Assembly (NCBI RefSeq): GCF_009931695.1
Contig: NZ_CP048000.1
Location: 3,489,501-3,553,500 of the forward strand
DNA from: Anaerocolumna sedimenticola
Lineage (GTDB): Bacteria; Bacillota; Clostridia; Lachnospirales; Lachnospiraceae
DNA: 64,000 nucleotides
Direction: 5' to 3'
In this document: positions 1-9,246 of the stretch, in pieces
Position numbering within the stretch: the stretch's first letter is position 1
Layout: every line of letters starts with the position of its first letter
The notes under the pieces: generated by a model
What the model saw: only the letters and a program-made list of their open reading frames with translations
Told to the model about the DNA's origin: nothing
Databases searched by the model: none
Program-made: the position numbers and the translations under genes

Positions 1-1
1 T

Positions 2-393
2 AAAATGATGGCATGGTTGGCAGAGAAGCTTCCGGTACCCCAAGTTGTCTGTTATGAGAAAGACAGTGATATGAGTTATTTACTAATGAGTAGAATTGCC
101 GGTGAAAAAATAAACCTGTCGAAGAATTTGCTTTTTCACATGGGGATTATTGCCAAATATTTTTATTAAGGAATAACAAAATTAATGGTTTCATTGACTT
201 GGGAAGAAGCGGAGTTGCAGATAAGTACCAAGATATCGCTCTCTGCTATTGAAGTCTGAAACATAATTATGATGGTTCACACGGTGGAAAAGTCTATGAA
301 AGCTTTAATGCAGAGAGTCTTTTTATCGAATTGGGTATTGTGCCTGATTGGGAAAAAATTAAATATTATATCTTGATGGATGAGCTGTTTTAG
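2..393 (+). pseudogene. Aminoglycoside 3'-phosphotransferase (APH(3')-like) remnant, cut by window edge
   Basis: Decayed APH(3')-family kinase, an enzyme class that inactivates aminoglycosides with ATP. The first frame (from base 2) reads WLAEKLPVPQVVCYEKD and LLMSRIAGE, the N-lobe signature. A second frame (from about 136) reads HGDYCQIF, the catalytic loop, then GFIDLGRSGVADKYQDIA with the Mg-binding Asp, and ends PDWEKIKYYILMDELF at a natural stop. About 80 residues between the lobes are missing, the frame changes at the junction, and there is an in-frame TGA after DIALCY. An internal deletion plus frameshift plus nonsense codon makes it a true pseudogene. The 5' end lies outside the window. 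Confidence 0.8.
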
Positions 394-529
394 CGTATAG
401 AAGAGTTCAGTAATCATTGCCCAAGGATGAGAATTACCCTCCTTTTGACAAAAAACAAAAAGAAATATATAACCAGGTACTTAAGAGGCAATAGCTGAAA
501 ATGGTTTAAGAATACAGGAGAAAATGTAG

Positions 530-725
530 ATGATAAATATTATTAAAGCGACCGCTGCTGACTTAGACAAAGTAATAAGCAGTAGAATTGATGAAGATGC
601 TGATTGAAGAAGCAGAACAAAAGGGAGTCACGGAAATAAGTCTTGGTGCAACAGAATCAGGCAGGCCGTTATATGAAAAATGTGGATTTGTAAAAACAGA
701 AGAAGGAATGGTTCTTAATCTGTAA
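530..725 (+). pseudogene. GNAT N-acetyltransferase remnant
   Basis: The ATG at 530 opens a frame reading IIKATAADLDKV, like the start of a GNAT acetyltransferase, which stops after about 20 residues. A second frame from 591 reads LIEEAEQKGVTEISLGAT then GRPLYEKCGFVKTEEGMVL, the conserved C-terminal end of the GNAT fold (the LYEKxGF motif), and stops at 725. The acetyl-CoA binding motif A (Q/RxxGxG/A) and roughly 80 residues in the middle are absent. It is therefore non-functional. It follows the APH remnant, so the left edge looks like eroding accessory DNA. Confidence 0.7.
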
Positions 726-837
726 TAACAGAGTTTAGCAGTATATCATCGGGAATGAATATACGTGATTGAGCCTGGGAAGTGATAAATAGGAACTTGT
801 AGTTTGGATTATTTATATAATAGGGGAGGTAATTGCT

Positions 838-1761
838 TTGAAAAAAATATCGCTTGATGAGTTTTTGAGATTAAGAAAACTGATTCACCGTAACGCAAGA
901 CCGCTTGACTTTACAAAATGGAAATATTTATTTGAAAATGGGAGCTGCGAGGATTTCCTTTCGGTTCTGTCCAGTTACCAAAATGAGGATGGCGGTTTTG
1001 GATACAACATCGAGTGCAATAATTGGAACCCTAATTCTTCACCTTATACAATATGTATAGCGTTGGATTATCTGGACACGGCAGATGATTCTGTTAGCAG
1101 TATAAAAGACACAATTATTTTGGGTATCATCAAATACCTTGATTCCTGTACACATTTGTTGGAAAACGGCTGGGTGGGGATGCAAGGAATCCCCAGCAAC
1201 AATGATTTCGCACATTTGCCATGGTTTCATTTCGACCCAAAGAAAGCCACGGAAGCTGATATTGGAGTAACAAAGCGACTTTCAGACTTTATACTCAAAT
1301 ATGCAGACGAAAACAGTGATATCTACCACAAGGCATTGGCTTTAAAAGACAAGTATAAGCTGTGTGGTCAAATCCTACTCAATGGCGTCCCCGATTATGA
1401 CCCGGTATCGTTGGAAATGAAATCATTTGACCCTGCAACATGGCCGTTTTGGTTACCATTACCAGTGTACTTTATTGGTTCGCCAAAAAGCAAGCATTAT
1501 CCAGAACTTAAACATGTTGTGGATATAAATCTGGATACGATTATTGACACACTGCGCAATACAAATGAGATTCAAATAGCACCTGAGGAAGAATTAAACG
1601 CATTTGAACAGAATAACCCACATCCGGATGGCAAACGATGGTGTGTCGCTGAACAAGCAATCGGAAATTATTATTGGGGTACTCATAATATTACCTCCAA
1701 TTTGGATATATTGAGGAAATTTGATAGATTGGATTTTCATCTACCTATTCAAGCAAAATGA
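838..1761 (+). CDS. Prenyltransferase/terpene-cyclase-like alpha-toroid protein
   Basis: A 307-residue protein of unassigned function. Near residues 45-55 it carries YQNEDGGFGYN, the QxxDGGFG-type repeat of squalene-hopene cyclase and prenyltransferase alpha/alpha-toroid folds. A second aromatic-rich stretch (WPFWLPLPVYF) follows around residue 200. The start is a TTG preceded by a good AGGGGAGGT ribosome site at 822-830; no better ATG start is present. It has no signal peptide or membrane helix, so it is probably cytosolic. Similar single-domain proteins are common and uncharacterised in Clostridia; catalytic activity is not implied by the fold. Monocistronic. Confidence 0.7.
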   Translation: MKKISLDEFLRLRKLIHRNARPLDFTKWKYLFENGSCEDFLSVLSSYQNEDGGFGYNIECNNWNPNSSPYTICIALDYLDTADDSVSSIKDTIILGIIKYLDSCTHLLENGWVGMQGIPSNNDFAHLPWFHFDPKKATEADIGVTKRLSDFILKYADENSDIYHKALALKDKYKLCGQILLNGVPDYDPVSLEMKSFDPATWPFWLPLPVYFIGSPKSKHYPELKHVVDINLDTIIDTLRNTNEIQIAPEEELNAFEQNNPHPDGKRWCVAEQAIGNYYWGTHNITSNLDILRKFDRLDFHLPIQAK

Positions 1762-1963
1762 GCATAATGTGATGTTCAACAAATTGTAAGCTATAAGAGA
1801 AGTTTTTGAGTTCTTATTAGAGTATGATTATATTTATAAAGCTATAACAGTGGAAGGCTGTTGTAGGTTGTATTATCATGGGTGATTGTAAAGCAGGGCA
1901 TATCCTGCGGACGGACTTTCAAATACATAACTTAGATTTATAATAAAAACAAAAGGACGGAAA

Positions 1964-2581
1964 ATGGATATGGATAAGTCAAATAAGAGATTTTGGGAAA
2001 GGTTTGCATTTCTATATACAGGATTTATGAAAAAGAATGATACGGCCTACACTGAATTGTGCGGTTACATTCGAAAACATCTGACGCATGCTGATTCTGT
2101 ATTGGAATTAGCCTGCGGTACAGGCCAACTCACTTATCGTCTTGCTGGAGAAGTGAACGCATGGACAGCAACCGACTTTTCACCAAAGATGGTAGAAGAA
2201 GCTAAGAAACAGGGAAAAGAAGCTAACATTGAATTCGGTGTTGAAGATGCGACGGCTCTTACATATAATGATGATTCGTTTGATGTTGTAGTGATAGCAA
2301 ATGCTCTGCATATTATGCCAGAACCTGATAAAGCATTGTCAGAAATTTGCAGAGTATTAAAACAGGGAGGGCTTTTGATTGCACCAACTTTTGTATATGA
2401 TGGGAATTATAATAAACTATTAATTTGGATGATGGAAAAGGTAGGGTTTCGTACCTTCCATAATTGGAAGGCAAGAGAACTGAAAGATTTTGTTACATCA
2501 TATGGATTTACATTAGTAAGTGGTGAAATTGTCAAAGCAAAACCGCTTGATGAATGCATTTTAATTGCACATAAAAAGTGA
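1964..2581 (+). CDS. Class I SAM-dependent methyltransferase
   Basis: A 205-residue Rossmann-fold methyltransferase (Methyltransf_11/25 type). Motif I is VLELACGTGQLTYRLAG at about residues 46-62, which binds S-adenosylmethionine. An acidic motif II follows (ATDFSPKMVEEAKKQG), then VEDATALTYNDDSFDVVV (motifs III/IV) and ICRVLKQGGLLIAPTF (post-motif). The substrate cannot be told from sequence; small molecules or quinone-like compounds are typical of this subfamily. The start ATG lies 6 bases after AGGA in AAAAGGACGG. Intact and stand-alone. Confidence 0.85.
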   Translation: MDMDKSNKRFWERFAFLYTGFMKKNDTAYTELCGYIRKHLTHADSVLELACGTGQLTYRLAGEVNAWTATDFSPKMVEEAKKQGKEANIEFGVEDATALTYNDDSFDVVVIANALHIMPEPDKALSEICRVLKQGGLLIAPTFVYDGNYNKLLIWMMEKVGFRTFHNWKARELKDFVTSYGFTLVSGEIVKAKPLDECILIAHKK

Positions 2582-2602
2582 TAGATTTTATTTGTCAAAT
2601 GA

Positions 2603-2944
2603 TTGAGGAAAAAGTTTTATTGGTTCATAATATTCAATATTGATAGAAATACGAGCGAGGGCCTTTTTATGGAAGCATATCTTCAGATGGGAAACCAAGA
2701 AGAAGCGAAGAGAAGTGCCATAAAAATGATGAATGATATCGTTGGTACGCTTCAGAATCCAAACCCATTGTTATTCTATCCGATAATCAAGATACAGGAA
2801 GGACAAACAGCAGTAATAAAAGAAATGAAGGAAATGCCATTAGAGGGATTATTGAAAGAAGAATCCTTGGCCGACTTTCAGCAGGACGAAAAATTCCAGA
2901 TAGCTATCAAAAAATTACAGCAGGATATACAAAATTGTAAATAA
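2603..2944 (+). CDS. Hypothetical protein, probably the C-terminal fragment of a TPR-type regulator
   Basis: A 113-residue frame with no recognisable complete domain. From Met-23 (ATG at 2669) it reads MEAYLQMGNQEEAKRSA, which resembles one tetratricopeptide helix pair, followed by an amphipathic helical tail. The first 22 residues look like out-of-frame sequence, and no ribosome site precedes the start. I think it is the surviving 3' end of a longer HTH-TPR or similar protein whose 5' part is lost. It could also be a genuine small protein starting at 2669. Weak call. Confidence 0.3.
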   Translation: MRKKFYWFIIFNIDRNTSEGLFMEAYLQMGNQEEAKRSAIKMMNDIVGTLQNPNPLLFYPIIKIQEGQTAVIKEMKEMPLEGLLKEESLADFQQDEKFQIAIKKLQQDIQNCK

Positions 2945-3245
2945 AAACTTAACTTATCGATGACTTGAATATTAAATTATTCGATTTAATATATAACATA
3001 GGTTTTGCAAATATAATCTATGAAGTATGATAAAGAGGGCGTTCCAAAAGTATGGAAATGACTTGAGGGATACCCTGTTTTGTTTTTAAACTGTTCTGAG
3101 AAAAACGGGAGATATTCTGGGCAGCCTCGTTCTTTCGTCAGTTAATTAAGTGATACAGTGACTGCGATACCTTTTTATGATATGATTTTTGCAAATTCTA
3201 TACATGGAAATTATGGATGCACTGAAATAAAATGATATTTTAGTA
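2945..3245. other. Intergenic region without recognised gene
   Basis: About 300 AT-rich bases between a probable gene fragment and the MerR gene. Neither strand has a credible coding frame. A small AGGG-ATA-CCCT hairpin followed by a T-rich run (about 3067-3090) might act as a weak terminator. No RNA gene or repeat was recognised. Confidence 0.4.
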
Positions 3246-3276
3246 TTGACTCTTACATTATGGTATACTTTATCAT
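3246..3276 (+). promoter_or_regulatory. Candidate MerR-type promoter
   Basis: TTGACT at 3246-3251 and TATCAT at 3271-3276 are separated by 19 bp. This over-long spacer is typical of promoters that MerR-family proteins remodel. It lies just upstream of the MerR gene (start 3317), suggesting autoregulation. An alternative -10 (TATACT, 3264) has too short a spacer. No strong dyad is visible in the spacer, so the call is tentative. Confidence 0.4.
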
Positions 3277-3316
3277 AAAGATGAGCTCAAAAACACATAT
3301 ATGTGAGGAAAATAAA

Positions 3317-4135
3317 ATGTTAAGAATAGGTGATTTTTCAAAATTATCAAGGATAAGTATACGGATGCTGAGGCATTATGATGAAGTGGGACTTCTAATA
3401 CCAAAACACATAGATAATTTTACAAGCTATCGTTATTATAGCGAAGAGCAACTTGCAGTTGCCAGTAGAATTATTTCATTGAAGGACATGGGTTTTAGCT
3501 TATCGACTATTAAAGAAATATTAAAAAGCTATGATAACCCAAAAGCATTATCTGACTATTTAATGGTAAAACATACAGAAATGCAGGAAGAAGAAGCTGA
3601 AATTCAGCAACGTTTACTTCTCCTTGAAACAGCTATTAAAAGGCTGAGAGAGGATGATAATGCTATGAAGTATGATGTTATTTTAAAAACTGTTCCGCAG
3701 CGGTATGTAGCAAGTGTTAGAAAGATAATACCGGCATATAATCAGGAAGGAATGCTTTGGAATATCCTGATGACAGAAACAGCGGCGCTGCAAATGATAC
3801 CAGAAGATAATTGCTGCAGTTTAGCTATGTATCACGATGGAGATTACAAAGACAGCGATGTGGATGTTGAAATTCAGATATCTGTAAAGGGAAAATATGA
3901 AAATACGGAGCATGTAATTTTTAAAGTAGTTCCTGAAGTACAGATAGCTTCTGCAACTTATAAAGGAAGCTATGAACAAATCACTGAAGTGAATCACACA
4001 GTGGCAAACTGGGTTAGAGATAATGGTTATGAATTTAATGGTGCAATGTTTTGTATTTATCATGTAAGCCCTGCGCAAACTAAGAATCCAGATGACATGG
4101 TAACTGAAGTTTGCTATCCAATCAAAAAGAAATAG
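3317..4135 (+). CDS. MerR-family transcriptional regulator with GyrI-like effector domain
   Basis: A 272-residue one-component regulator. Residues 1-70 form the MerR winged helix (MLRIGDFSKLSRISIRMLRH, then YYSEEQL). A coiled coil (about 80-118) follows, then a C-terminal BmrR/GyrI-like ligand-binding domain from about residue 120. Such proteins usually activate efflux or detoxification genes when bound to lipophilic or cationic drugs. An upstream in-frame ATG at 3260 exists, but MLRIGDFSKLS is the canonical family start and has a GTGAGGA ribosome site, so 3317 is chosen. The Nudix gene downstream is separated by a terminator, so the regulator's target is unknown. Confidence 0.88.
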   Translation: MLRIGDFSKLSRISIRMLRHYDEVGLLIPKHIDNFTSYRYYSEEQLAVASRIISLKDMGFSLSTIKEILKSYDNPKALSDYLMVKHTEMQEEEAEIQQRLLLLETAIKRLREDDNAMKYDVILKTVPQRYVASVRKIIPAYNQEGMLWNILMTETAALQMIPEDNCCSLAMYHDGDYKDSDVDVEIQISVKGKYENTEHVIFKVVPEVQIASATYKGSYEQITEVNHTVANWVRDNGYEFNGAMFCIYHVSPAQTKNPDDMVTEVCYPIKKK

Positions 4136-4146
4136 CAGTTTAAACC

Positions 4147-4182
4147 AAAACCGTCTGTTATTATACAGGCGGTTTTGTATTT
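4147..4182 (+). terminator. Rho-independent terminator after the MerR gene
   Basis: A 12-bp stem (AAAACCGTCTGT with ACAGGCGGTTTT, one G-T pair) with a short loop, followed by GTATTTC. It begins 11 bases after the stop codon. Confidence 0.8.
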
Positions 4183-4348
4183 CAAAATGTAGAAAAAGTT
4201 AATAATCAAAAATGTTGTGATCTCTCATCCTCTATACTACACCAGAAAATAGTGGTAGTAAATACTGGAACGATGGTGTAAAATGGAAATAATTAAGAGG
4301 GATATTGCATGTGTGAGGATCAAAAACTGAAGTTTATTTGGGGTAAAT

Positions 4349-4870
4349 ATGGAACTCTGGGATGTATATGATATAAATAGAATCAAAGCAAACAAAACTA
4401 TGGTTCGTGGGGAATCTTTTGAAATAGGAAATTACCATTTAGTCATCCATGTATGTATTTTTAATTCGGAAGGTAATATGCTGATTCAACAAAGACAACC
4501 TTTTAAAGAAGGGTGGCCAAACATGTGGGATATCACTGCCGGCGGAAGTGCTACAAAGGGTGATACAAGTCAGTCTGCTGCAGAAAGAGAATTGTTTGAA
4601 GAAATTGGATTAAGGCTGGATTTAAAAGATATTAGGCCTCACATAACTATAAACTTTAGCAACGGATTTGATGATGTTTATCTGTTGGAAAAAGATGTTG
4701 ATATCTCTAAGCTATCCTTGCAGTATGATGAGGTTCAAAATGTTAAGTGGGCTTCAAAAGAAGAAATATTTTTGATGATAGAGCGCGGTGAATTCATACC
4801 ATATTACCCAAGTTTAATACAGCTGCTTTTTGATATTCGAAAACAATACGGATGCCATCAAACAAAATGA
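4349..4870 (+). CDS. Nudix hydrolase
   Basis: A 173-residue Nudix-fold enzyme, expected to hydrolyse a nucleoside diphosphate linked to another moiety. It begins MELWDVYDINR, typical of the YfcD/IPP-isomerase-like subgroup. The Nudix box GSATKGDTSQSAAERELFEE IGL (about residues 70-92) matches Gx5Ex7REUxEExGU except that the first Glu is Asp. The REUxEE metal-binding core is intact, so activity is plausible. The start ATG has a weak upstream site (GGGGT). Four-gene context (MerR, Nudix, phosphoesterase, GpsA-like) gives no clear pathway. Confidence 0.85.
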   Translation: MELWDVYDINRIKANKTMVRGESFEIGNYHLVIHVCIFNSEGNMLIQQRQPFKEGWPNMWDITAGGSATKGDTSQSAAERELFEEIGLRLDLKDIRPHITINFSNGFDDVYLLEKDVDISKLSLQYDEVQNVKWASKEEIFLMIERGEFIPYYPSLIQLLFDIRKQYGCHQTK

Positions 4871-4890
4871 GTATATGAGGTGGTTTATAT

Positions 4891-5795
4891 ATGAAATTTG
4901 CAGTCTTTGCGGATTTACACTACGACGTTATACATGACGGAGACAGGCGATTGCATGAGTTTATTAATTCGGTGAAAGAAGAAAACATAGATTTTATAAT
5001 TGAGATGGGAGATTTATGCCATCCGACTGATGCGAATAAATATCTGATTTCGGAATTGAAAGAAGTAGGAGTTCCATGCTTCTTTACTGTAGGCAATCAT
5101 AATTCGGATGCTTATTCAATTGATACCGTGCTTAAATTCTGTGAGATGGAAAATAATTATTATTCCTTTATATTTGGAAATATCAAGTTTATTGCTCTTG
5201 ACGCAAACTATATCAAAACTGCTGATGGATATGAACCATACTGTAAACGAAACTATGAAAGAACGAATGGAGAGTATCCGTATATCCCTCCAGAAGAAAT
5301 AGAGTGGATGAAAAATGAATTGCAAGAGGAACAGTATTATTATGTTGTATTAACTCACCAAAGTCTTTCAAATGATTTTATTAATCGTGGTATATCTAAT
5401 CGTAGAGAAATTAGAAGAATTCTTGAAGAAAGAAATCGTAACGGGAAGAAAGTATTGCTTTGTATGAATGGACATGACCACGGGATGATGTGAAAATTAT
5501 CAATGAAATTCATTATTATACCTTGAATTCAATGTCATATATATGGCAGGGAATAAAGGAGACCTTTAATTATAGTGGAGAAATACATAAACAATATCCC
5601 TCTTTAAAGAACTTAATTCTATATCAGGAGTCATTACATGTCATTGTAGCTATTGATGATAATATGAATATTCAGATAAATGGGATGAAAGGACATTATC
5701 AAAATATAACGCCATCTGATATTGGTATGGGAAATACATGGAATGGCGTTTCGATTGAACCAAGAACAACGTCCTTTTACATTGGATATAAGTAA
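4891..5795 (+). pseudogene. Calcineurin-like metallophosphoesterase, split by a one-base deletion
   Basis: The reading frame starts at 4891 (ribosome site GAGGTGG). Metal-binding motifs are DLHYD (about 8-12), GDLCHP (about 42), GNHNSD (about 69), LTHQS (about 155) and GHDHG (about 195). The frame stops at 5493, right after GHDHG. Restoring one G in the GGG at 5482-5484 gives GHDHGDDVKIINEIHYY and reads on to 5795, for 301 residues. The second half is fully conserved-looking (GMKGHYQNITPSDIG), so this is probably a sequence error and the gene is probably real. Substrate unknown; the family includes phosphodiesterases of nucleotides and phospholipids. Confidence 0.8.
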
Positions 5796-5914
5796 ATTCG
5801 ATATGTAAGAATATATTGATGCTATAAATATGGTAGTACTCATTTAGAGTTGCTGAAATAATTATAGTAAATCATAACTGATTGCATTAAGAAAAAGAGA
5901 TTAAAGGAGACAAA

Positions 5915-6871
5915 ATGAAGATAACAGTAATAGGATGTGGAAGATGGGGTTCCTTAATAGCTTGGTATTTAGATAATATTAAGCATGAGGTTACGTTATA
6001 TGGACGTGAATCATCAGGTAATATGCAACGTTTCATCAGGGAAAGAAAGAATGAATTGCTACAACTTCCTGATGCAATTAAGCTTACAACAAATCTGAAT
6101 TGCGTCAGAGATACAGAAATTATAGTAATATCTATCAATTCACAGGGATTGCAAGGGCTAATGGATGAACTGAAAGAATATAATTTGAAAAATAAAATAA
6201 TTGTCTTATGTATGAAGGGCATTGAGATATCAACTGGACGTAGACTATCACAAGTCGCGAATGATAGCTTGGATTATTCGAATGAAGTAGCAGTGTGGCT
6301 TGGTCCAGGTCATGTACAAGAGTTTTATAAAGGTATTCCAAATTGTATGGTAATAGACAGTAATAATGAATCAGTTAAAAAATTGTTGGTTGATAGCTTT
6401 TCAAGTAATTTAATACGTTTCTATTACGGACAGGACTTGATAGGAAATGAAATCGGTGGAGCATCAAAGAATGTAATAGGAATAGCATCAGGAATACTTG
6501 ATGGGTTAAAGCTATCAACCTTAAAAGGAGCACTGATGTCAAGAGGAACAAGGGAAGTGGCAAGACTGATAAAGGCTGTCGGTGGAAATGAATTATCAGC
6601 ATATGGTTTGTGTCATCTCGGCGATTATGAGGCAACGGTATTTTCGAAATATAGTCATAACAGGCAGTTTGGTGAAGCGTTTGTAAAACATGAAAAATAT
6701 TATGAATTGGCTGAAGGATATTATACAGTAAAAGCGTTGATGAAACTTGGAAAATATTATGGCGTTGAATTGCCAATATGTACTGCAGTATACGATATTC
6801 TTTATAATGGTGTAGATGCAAAAGAAGCATTGGACAGTTTATTTACACGAAGTATAAAAAATGAATTCTAA
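5915..6871 (+). CDS. NAD(P)-dependent glycerol-3-phosphate dehydrogenase-like protein
   Basis: A 318-residue GpsA-family dehydrogenase. The N-terminal nucleotide-binding motif is VIGCGRWGSLIAW (residues 4-16). GPGHVQEF (about 132) and EIGGASKNVIGIASGI (about 182, with the catalytic Lys) are followed by SRGTREVARL and the helical C-terminal domain. GpsA makes sn-glycerol-3-phosphate for phospholipids by reducing dihydroxyacetone phosphate. GGASKN replaces the usual GGALKN and the N-terminal motif is GCGRWG rather than GxGxWG, so it is likely a divergent paralogue, not the housekeeping copy. Strong ribosome site AAAGGAGA. Located in accessory DNA. Confidence 0.75.
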   Translation: MKITVIGCGRWGSLIAWYLDNIKHEVTLYGRESSGNMQRFIRERKNELLQLPDAIKLTTNLNCVRDTEIIVISINSQGLQGLMDELKEYNLKNKIIVLCMKGIEISTGRRLSQVANDSLDYSNEVAVWLGPGHVQEFYKGIPNCMVIDSNNESVKKLLVDSFSSNLIRFYYGQDLIGNEIGGASKNVIGIASGILDGLKLSTLKGALMSRGTREVARLIKAVGGNELSAYGLCHLGDYEATVFSKYSHNRQFGEAFVKHEKYYELAEGYYTVKALMKLGKYYGVELPICTAVYDILYNGVDAKEALDSLFTRSIKNEF

Positions 6872-7354
6872 AGCGAATTTTTTCATACCGCTGCCCCGTT
6901 TTAGGGCAGAAATATGATATTCCAAGTGATTATTGGGAGAAATATATAATTACACCTGTTATAGAAACGGAAAGAATGATTTTGAGACCATTTTACTTGC
7001 CGATGCAAGTGATGAATAGAATTTGAAATGAAGTTGTGGGATTTGCCTTAAACGATAGAACAATTGGGATGTAAGTCAGAAGAATGTTTATATGTGGATG
7101 ACAGAGGGGGGATTTGGAAGCAGCAAGCAAAGTTGGAATGAATACAGTTTTGTTCAATAGCAGAATTGTTCAATATGAAAGCAATACGGTTACTGATTTT
7201 AACCGACTTACTAATATGTTGTCATAATAACGTCAAATTCCAAGTTGTGTAAAGTATTAATTCGAATTTATCTGGAATTTTGAATAAGTTAACTTGCATT
7301 TTGAATGATGAATACATATAGTTTCTATTCAAAAATATTGAGAGGAATGGAACA
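6872..7354 (+). pseudogene. Remnants of a GNAT and a HAD-type gene
   Basis: Two fragments with no intact frame. At about 6958-7017 one frame reads VIETERMILRPF, the classic N-terminus of RimJ-type GNAT acetyltransferases, which breaks after DASD. At 7111-7227 another reads GDLEAASKVGMNTVLFN and continues to a stop; this matches the C-terminal motif IV end of HAD-family phosphatases (D..AAxxxGMxTVxxN). Both genes have lost most of their length. The remaining sequence up to 7354 is AT-rich and shows nothing else. Confidence 0.6.
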
Positions 7355-7643
7355 ATGAAAGATATTCCGATATATGACACGTTTGCTAAGATTGAGCCAA
7401 TTACAAAAGGCATGTCAGGAGATCAAAAATATTATATTGAAACAATAGATGGTAAACATCTGTTACTTAGGATTGCTGATTCCTCGCATGGAAGCACTTC
7501 ACTCCGAAGCTGTTCGTTTTCCCGGAGATACTATCATTTTGAATTATCTTGAAAGGAATGGAGAAATATTAGACAACCGTCCACATTGACGTCATCTCGG
7601 CGATTACCATATGGGTAATATGATACAAAATAAACATATGTAA
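7355..7643 (+). pseudogene. Second aminoglycoside phosphotransferase-family (APH) remnant
   Basis: From ATG 7355 the frame reads KIEPITKGMSGDQKYYIE and KHLLLRIADSS, the nucleotide-binding N-lobe of APH-fold kinases. It then leaves frame. Another frame reads LNYLERNGEILDNRPH and, after a stop, HLGDYHMGNM (about 7590-7620), the catalytic HGDxHxGN loop with an altered first half. The gene stops at 7643, and both the central part of the C-lobe and the C-terminus are missing. It is clearly dead. It differs in subfamily from the remnant at the left edge. Confidence 0.7.
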
Positions 7644-7661
7644 TGAAGAGGGAAGAGGACC

Positions 7662-8093
7662 ATGGAGCAGATAGTTGAAGCAAAATCAATACTCAAAAAA
7701 AAGGATTTACTAGCTGTACTAGCAGAAAGCGTATATAACCCAACTGAAGAAAGATTAATGAATCGGGCAAATAATTACATAATTAACCCGAATACAGCAG
7801 TTTATGCGAATAAGGAAAATGATACATATAAAGGGATCATTGTTATAGACTTTAGTAATATTAATGCAATTGAAATACTTGATATTGCTGTTTCTGCCAG
7901 CTTTCAAAAGTCAGGGATAGGAAGCTCTTTGATTAATCATTGCATTAATATGTTTCATCCAGATGAAATAATTGCCGAAACGGATGATGATGCTGTTGAG
8001 TTTTATGAAAAATTCGGTTTTCATATATTATCTTTGGGTGATAAGTACGGGGCCGGAATAATGAGATACCAATGTACTTTTAAATGTAAATAG
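7662..8093 (+). CDS. GNAT-family N-acetyltransferase
   Basis: A 143-residue acetyltransferase with acetyl-CoA pyrophosphate loop QKSGIGSSLI (about residues 84-93, RxxGxG type) and C-terminal motif B, AVEFYEKFGFHI (about 112-124). This is the complete minimal GNAT fold. The acceptor substrate is not predictable. A GAAGAGG ribosome site sits 8 bases before the ATG. It is one intact GNAT among several decayed ones in the first 8 kb. Confidence 0.85.
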   Translation: MEQIVEAKSILKKKDLLAVLAESVYNPTEERLMNRANNYIINPNTAVYANKENDTYKGIIVIDFSNINAIEILDIAVSASFQKSGIGSSLINHCINMFHPDEIIAETDDDAVEFYEKFGFHILSLGDKYGAGIMRYQCTFKCK

Positions 8094-8123
8094 TCTTTAG
8101 CGTTATGTAATTCCACACGATAA

Positions 8124-8234
8124 TCCCTTGTTAAAATAGATATTTTTTGAACAAGGGAGATGATTTGGATGATAATAAATAATACTGTATGTCTGAATAA
8201 TAAGAGGGTGGCTACATCATAGTTCCCCTCTAAT
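8124..8234 (+). other. Two hairpins between the GNAT and kinase-like genes
   Basis: CCCTTGTT (8125-8132) pairs with AACAAGGG (8150-8157), enclosing a T-rich loop. AGAGGG (about 8202) can pair with CCCTCT (about 8226). The first may end GNAT transcription; the second abuts the next gene's ribosome site. Confidence 0.45.
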
Positions 8235-8246
8235 ATGGAGGGAAAA

Positions 8247-9142
8247 ATGGTTACACAAATTATTGATAATATTTCTTTTACACTGAAAGAATCCTGTGAT
8301 TTTTCTTTTTTATCAGAATACGGGAAGCTGTTCAACGTTTTTGACCAAAATGACTCAGGAAATATTAGTTTTGGCATGAAAAATGGGAACATAAAGTATT
8401 TTATAAAAGTTGCTGGAGCTAAAACGGCAGAATCCTGCATAGATACTCAGGAAACAGTGGGAGTTCTCAAAAAAGCAATGCCTATATATGAAATATTGAA
8501 ACATCCTGTTTTAATAGAATTAGTTGAACATTATAAGCATAAGGAGTTGTATATAGCAGTATTCAAATGGGCAGAAGGCGATTGTTTATTTGACCATTGG
8601 AATTTTGAAAAATATGCAATGAATCCGCTATTACAATCACCGAAAAGCAAATTCAAACAATTACCGATTGATAAAAGACTTAAATCCGTAAGAACCATGT
8701 TTGAGTTCCTGGTATATGTAGAAAGTAAGGGATATGTTGCAGTTGATTTTTATGACGGAAGCATCATGTATGATTTCGATAATGATACTACCACGATTTG
8801 CGATATAGATTTATTTCGCAAGACACCAACATTTAATGATATGGGCGAAGAGTACTGGGGACGAAGAGGCTGAAAGCGCCAGAAGAATATACATATGGAG
8901 CGGTTATTGATGGAGCTACGAATGTCTTTACGTTAGGAGCTCTGATATTTCACTTTTTTGGTAGTTATTCAGAAGCTGATATTGGACAAATGTATAAAAA
9001 CAATACATTTTTCCCATGTGCTTTGGAAAAATGGGAATTAAACAGGAAAGCATATGAGGTTACACTAAAAGCAGTGAATAAAGATAGAAGTGGAAGATAT
9101 CAGACAATGTCAGATTTTTTTAGGGCATGGGAAAAGGTATAA
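8247..9142 (+). pseudogene. Protein-kinase-like protein, split by a one-base deletion
   Basis: A protein-kinase-fold protein of 298 residues once one base is restored. VDFYDGSIMYD (about residue 170) occupies the catalytic-loop position and ICDIDLF (about 185) the DFG position, so both key Asp residues are kept. The frame stops at 8873; adding one G to GGGG at 8857-8860 gives EEYWGTKRLKAPEEY, and the frame continues through FTLGALIFHFFG to a stop at 9142. An ATG at 8235 is in frame, but ATG 8247 has ribosome site GGAGGG 4 bases away and is preferred. Substrate unknown. The break is probably an error in the sequence. Confidence 0.7.
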
Positions 9143-9246
9143 TTTTATACTTCTTGGGGAGAAATAGATGCAGGAAAGTTTTATCGTTATTATAGCCCAA
9201 ATTGGGTATATTAAAGTTTAAGCTTAAATTAAAGGAGGAGTTATCT

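Noticed and set aside
3260-3316. N-terminal extension of the MerR regulator
   Set aside because: It lies within the likely promoter and precedes the canonical MLRIGDFSKLS start, which has its own ribosome site.
6375-6830. 151-residue minus-strand frame rich in Leu and His
   Set aside because: Antisense shadow of the GpsA-like gene, whose domains are clear throughout.
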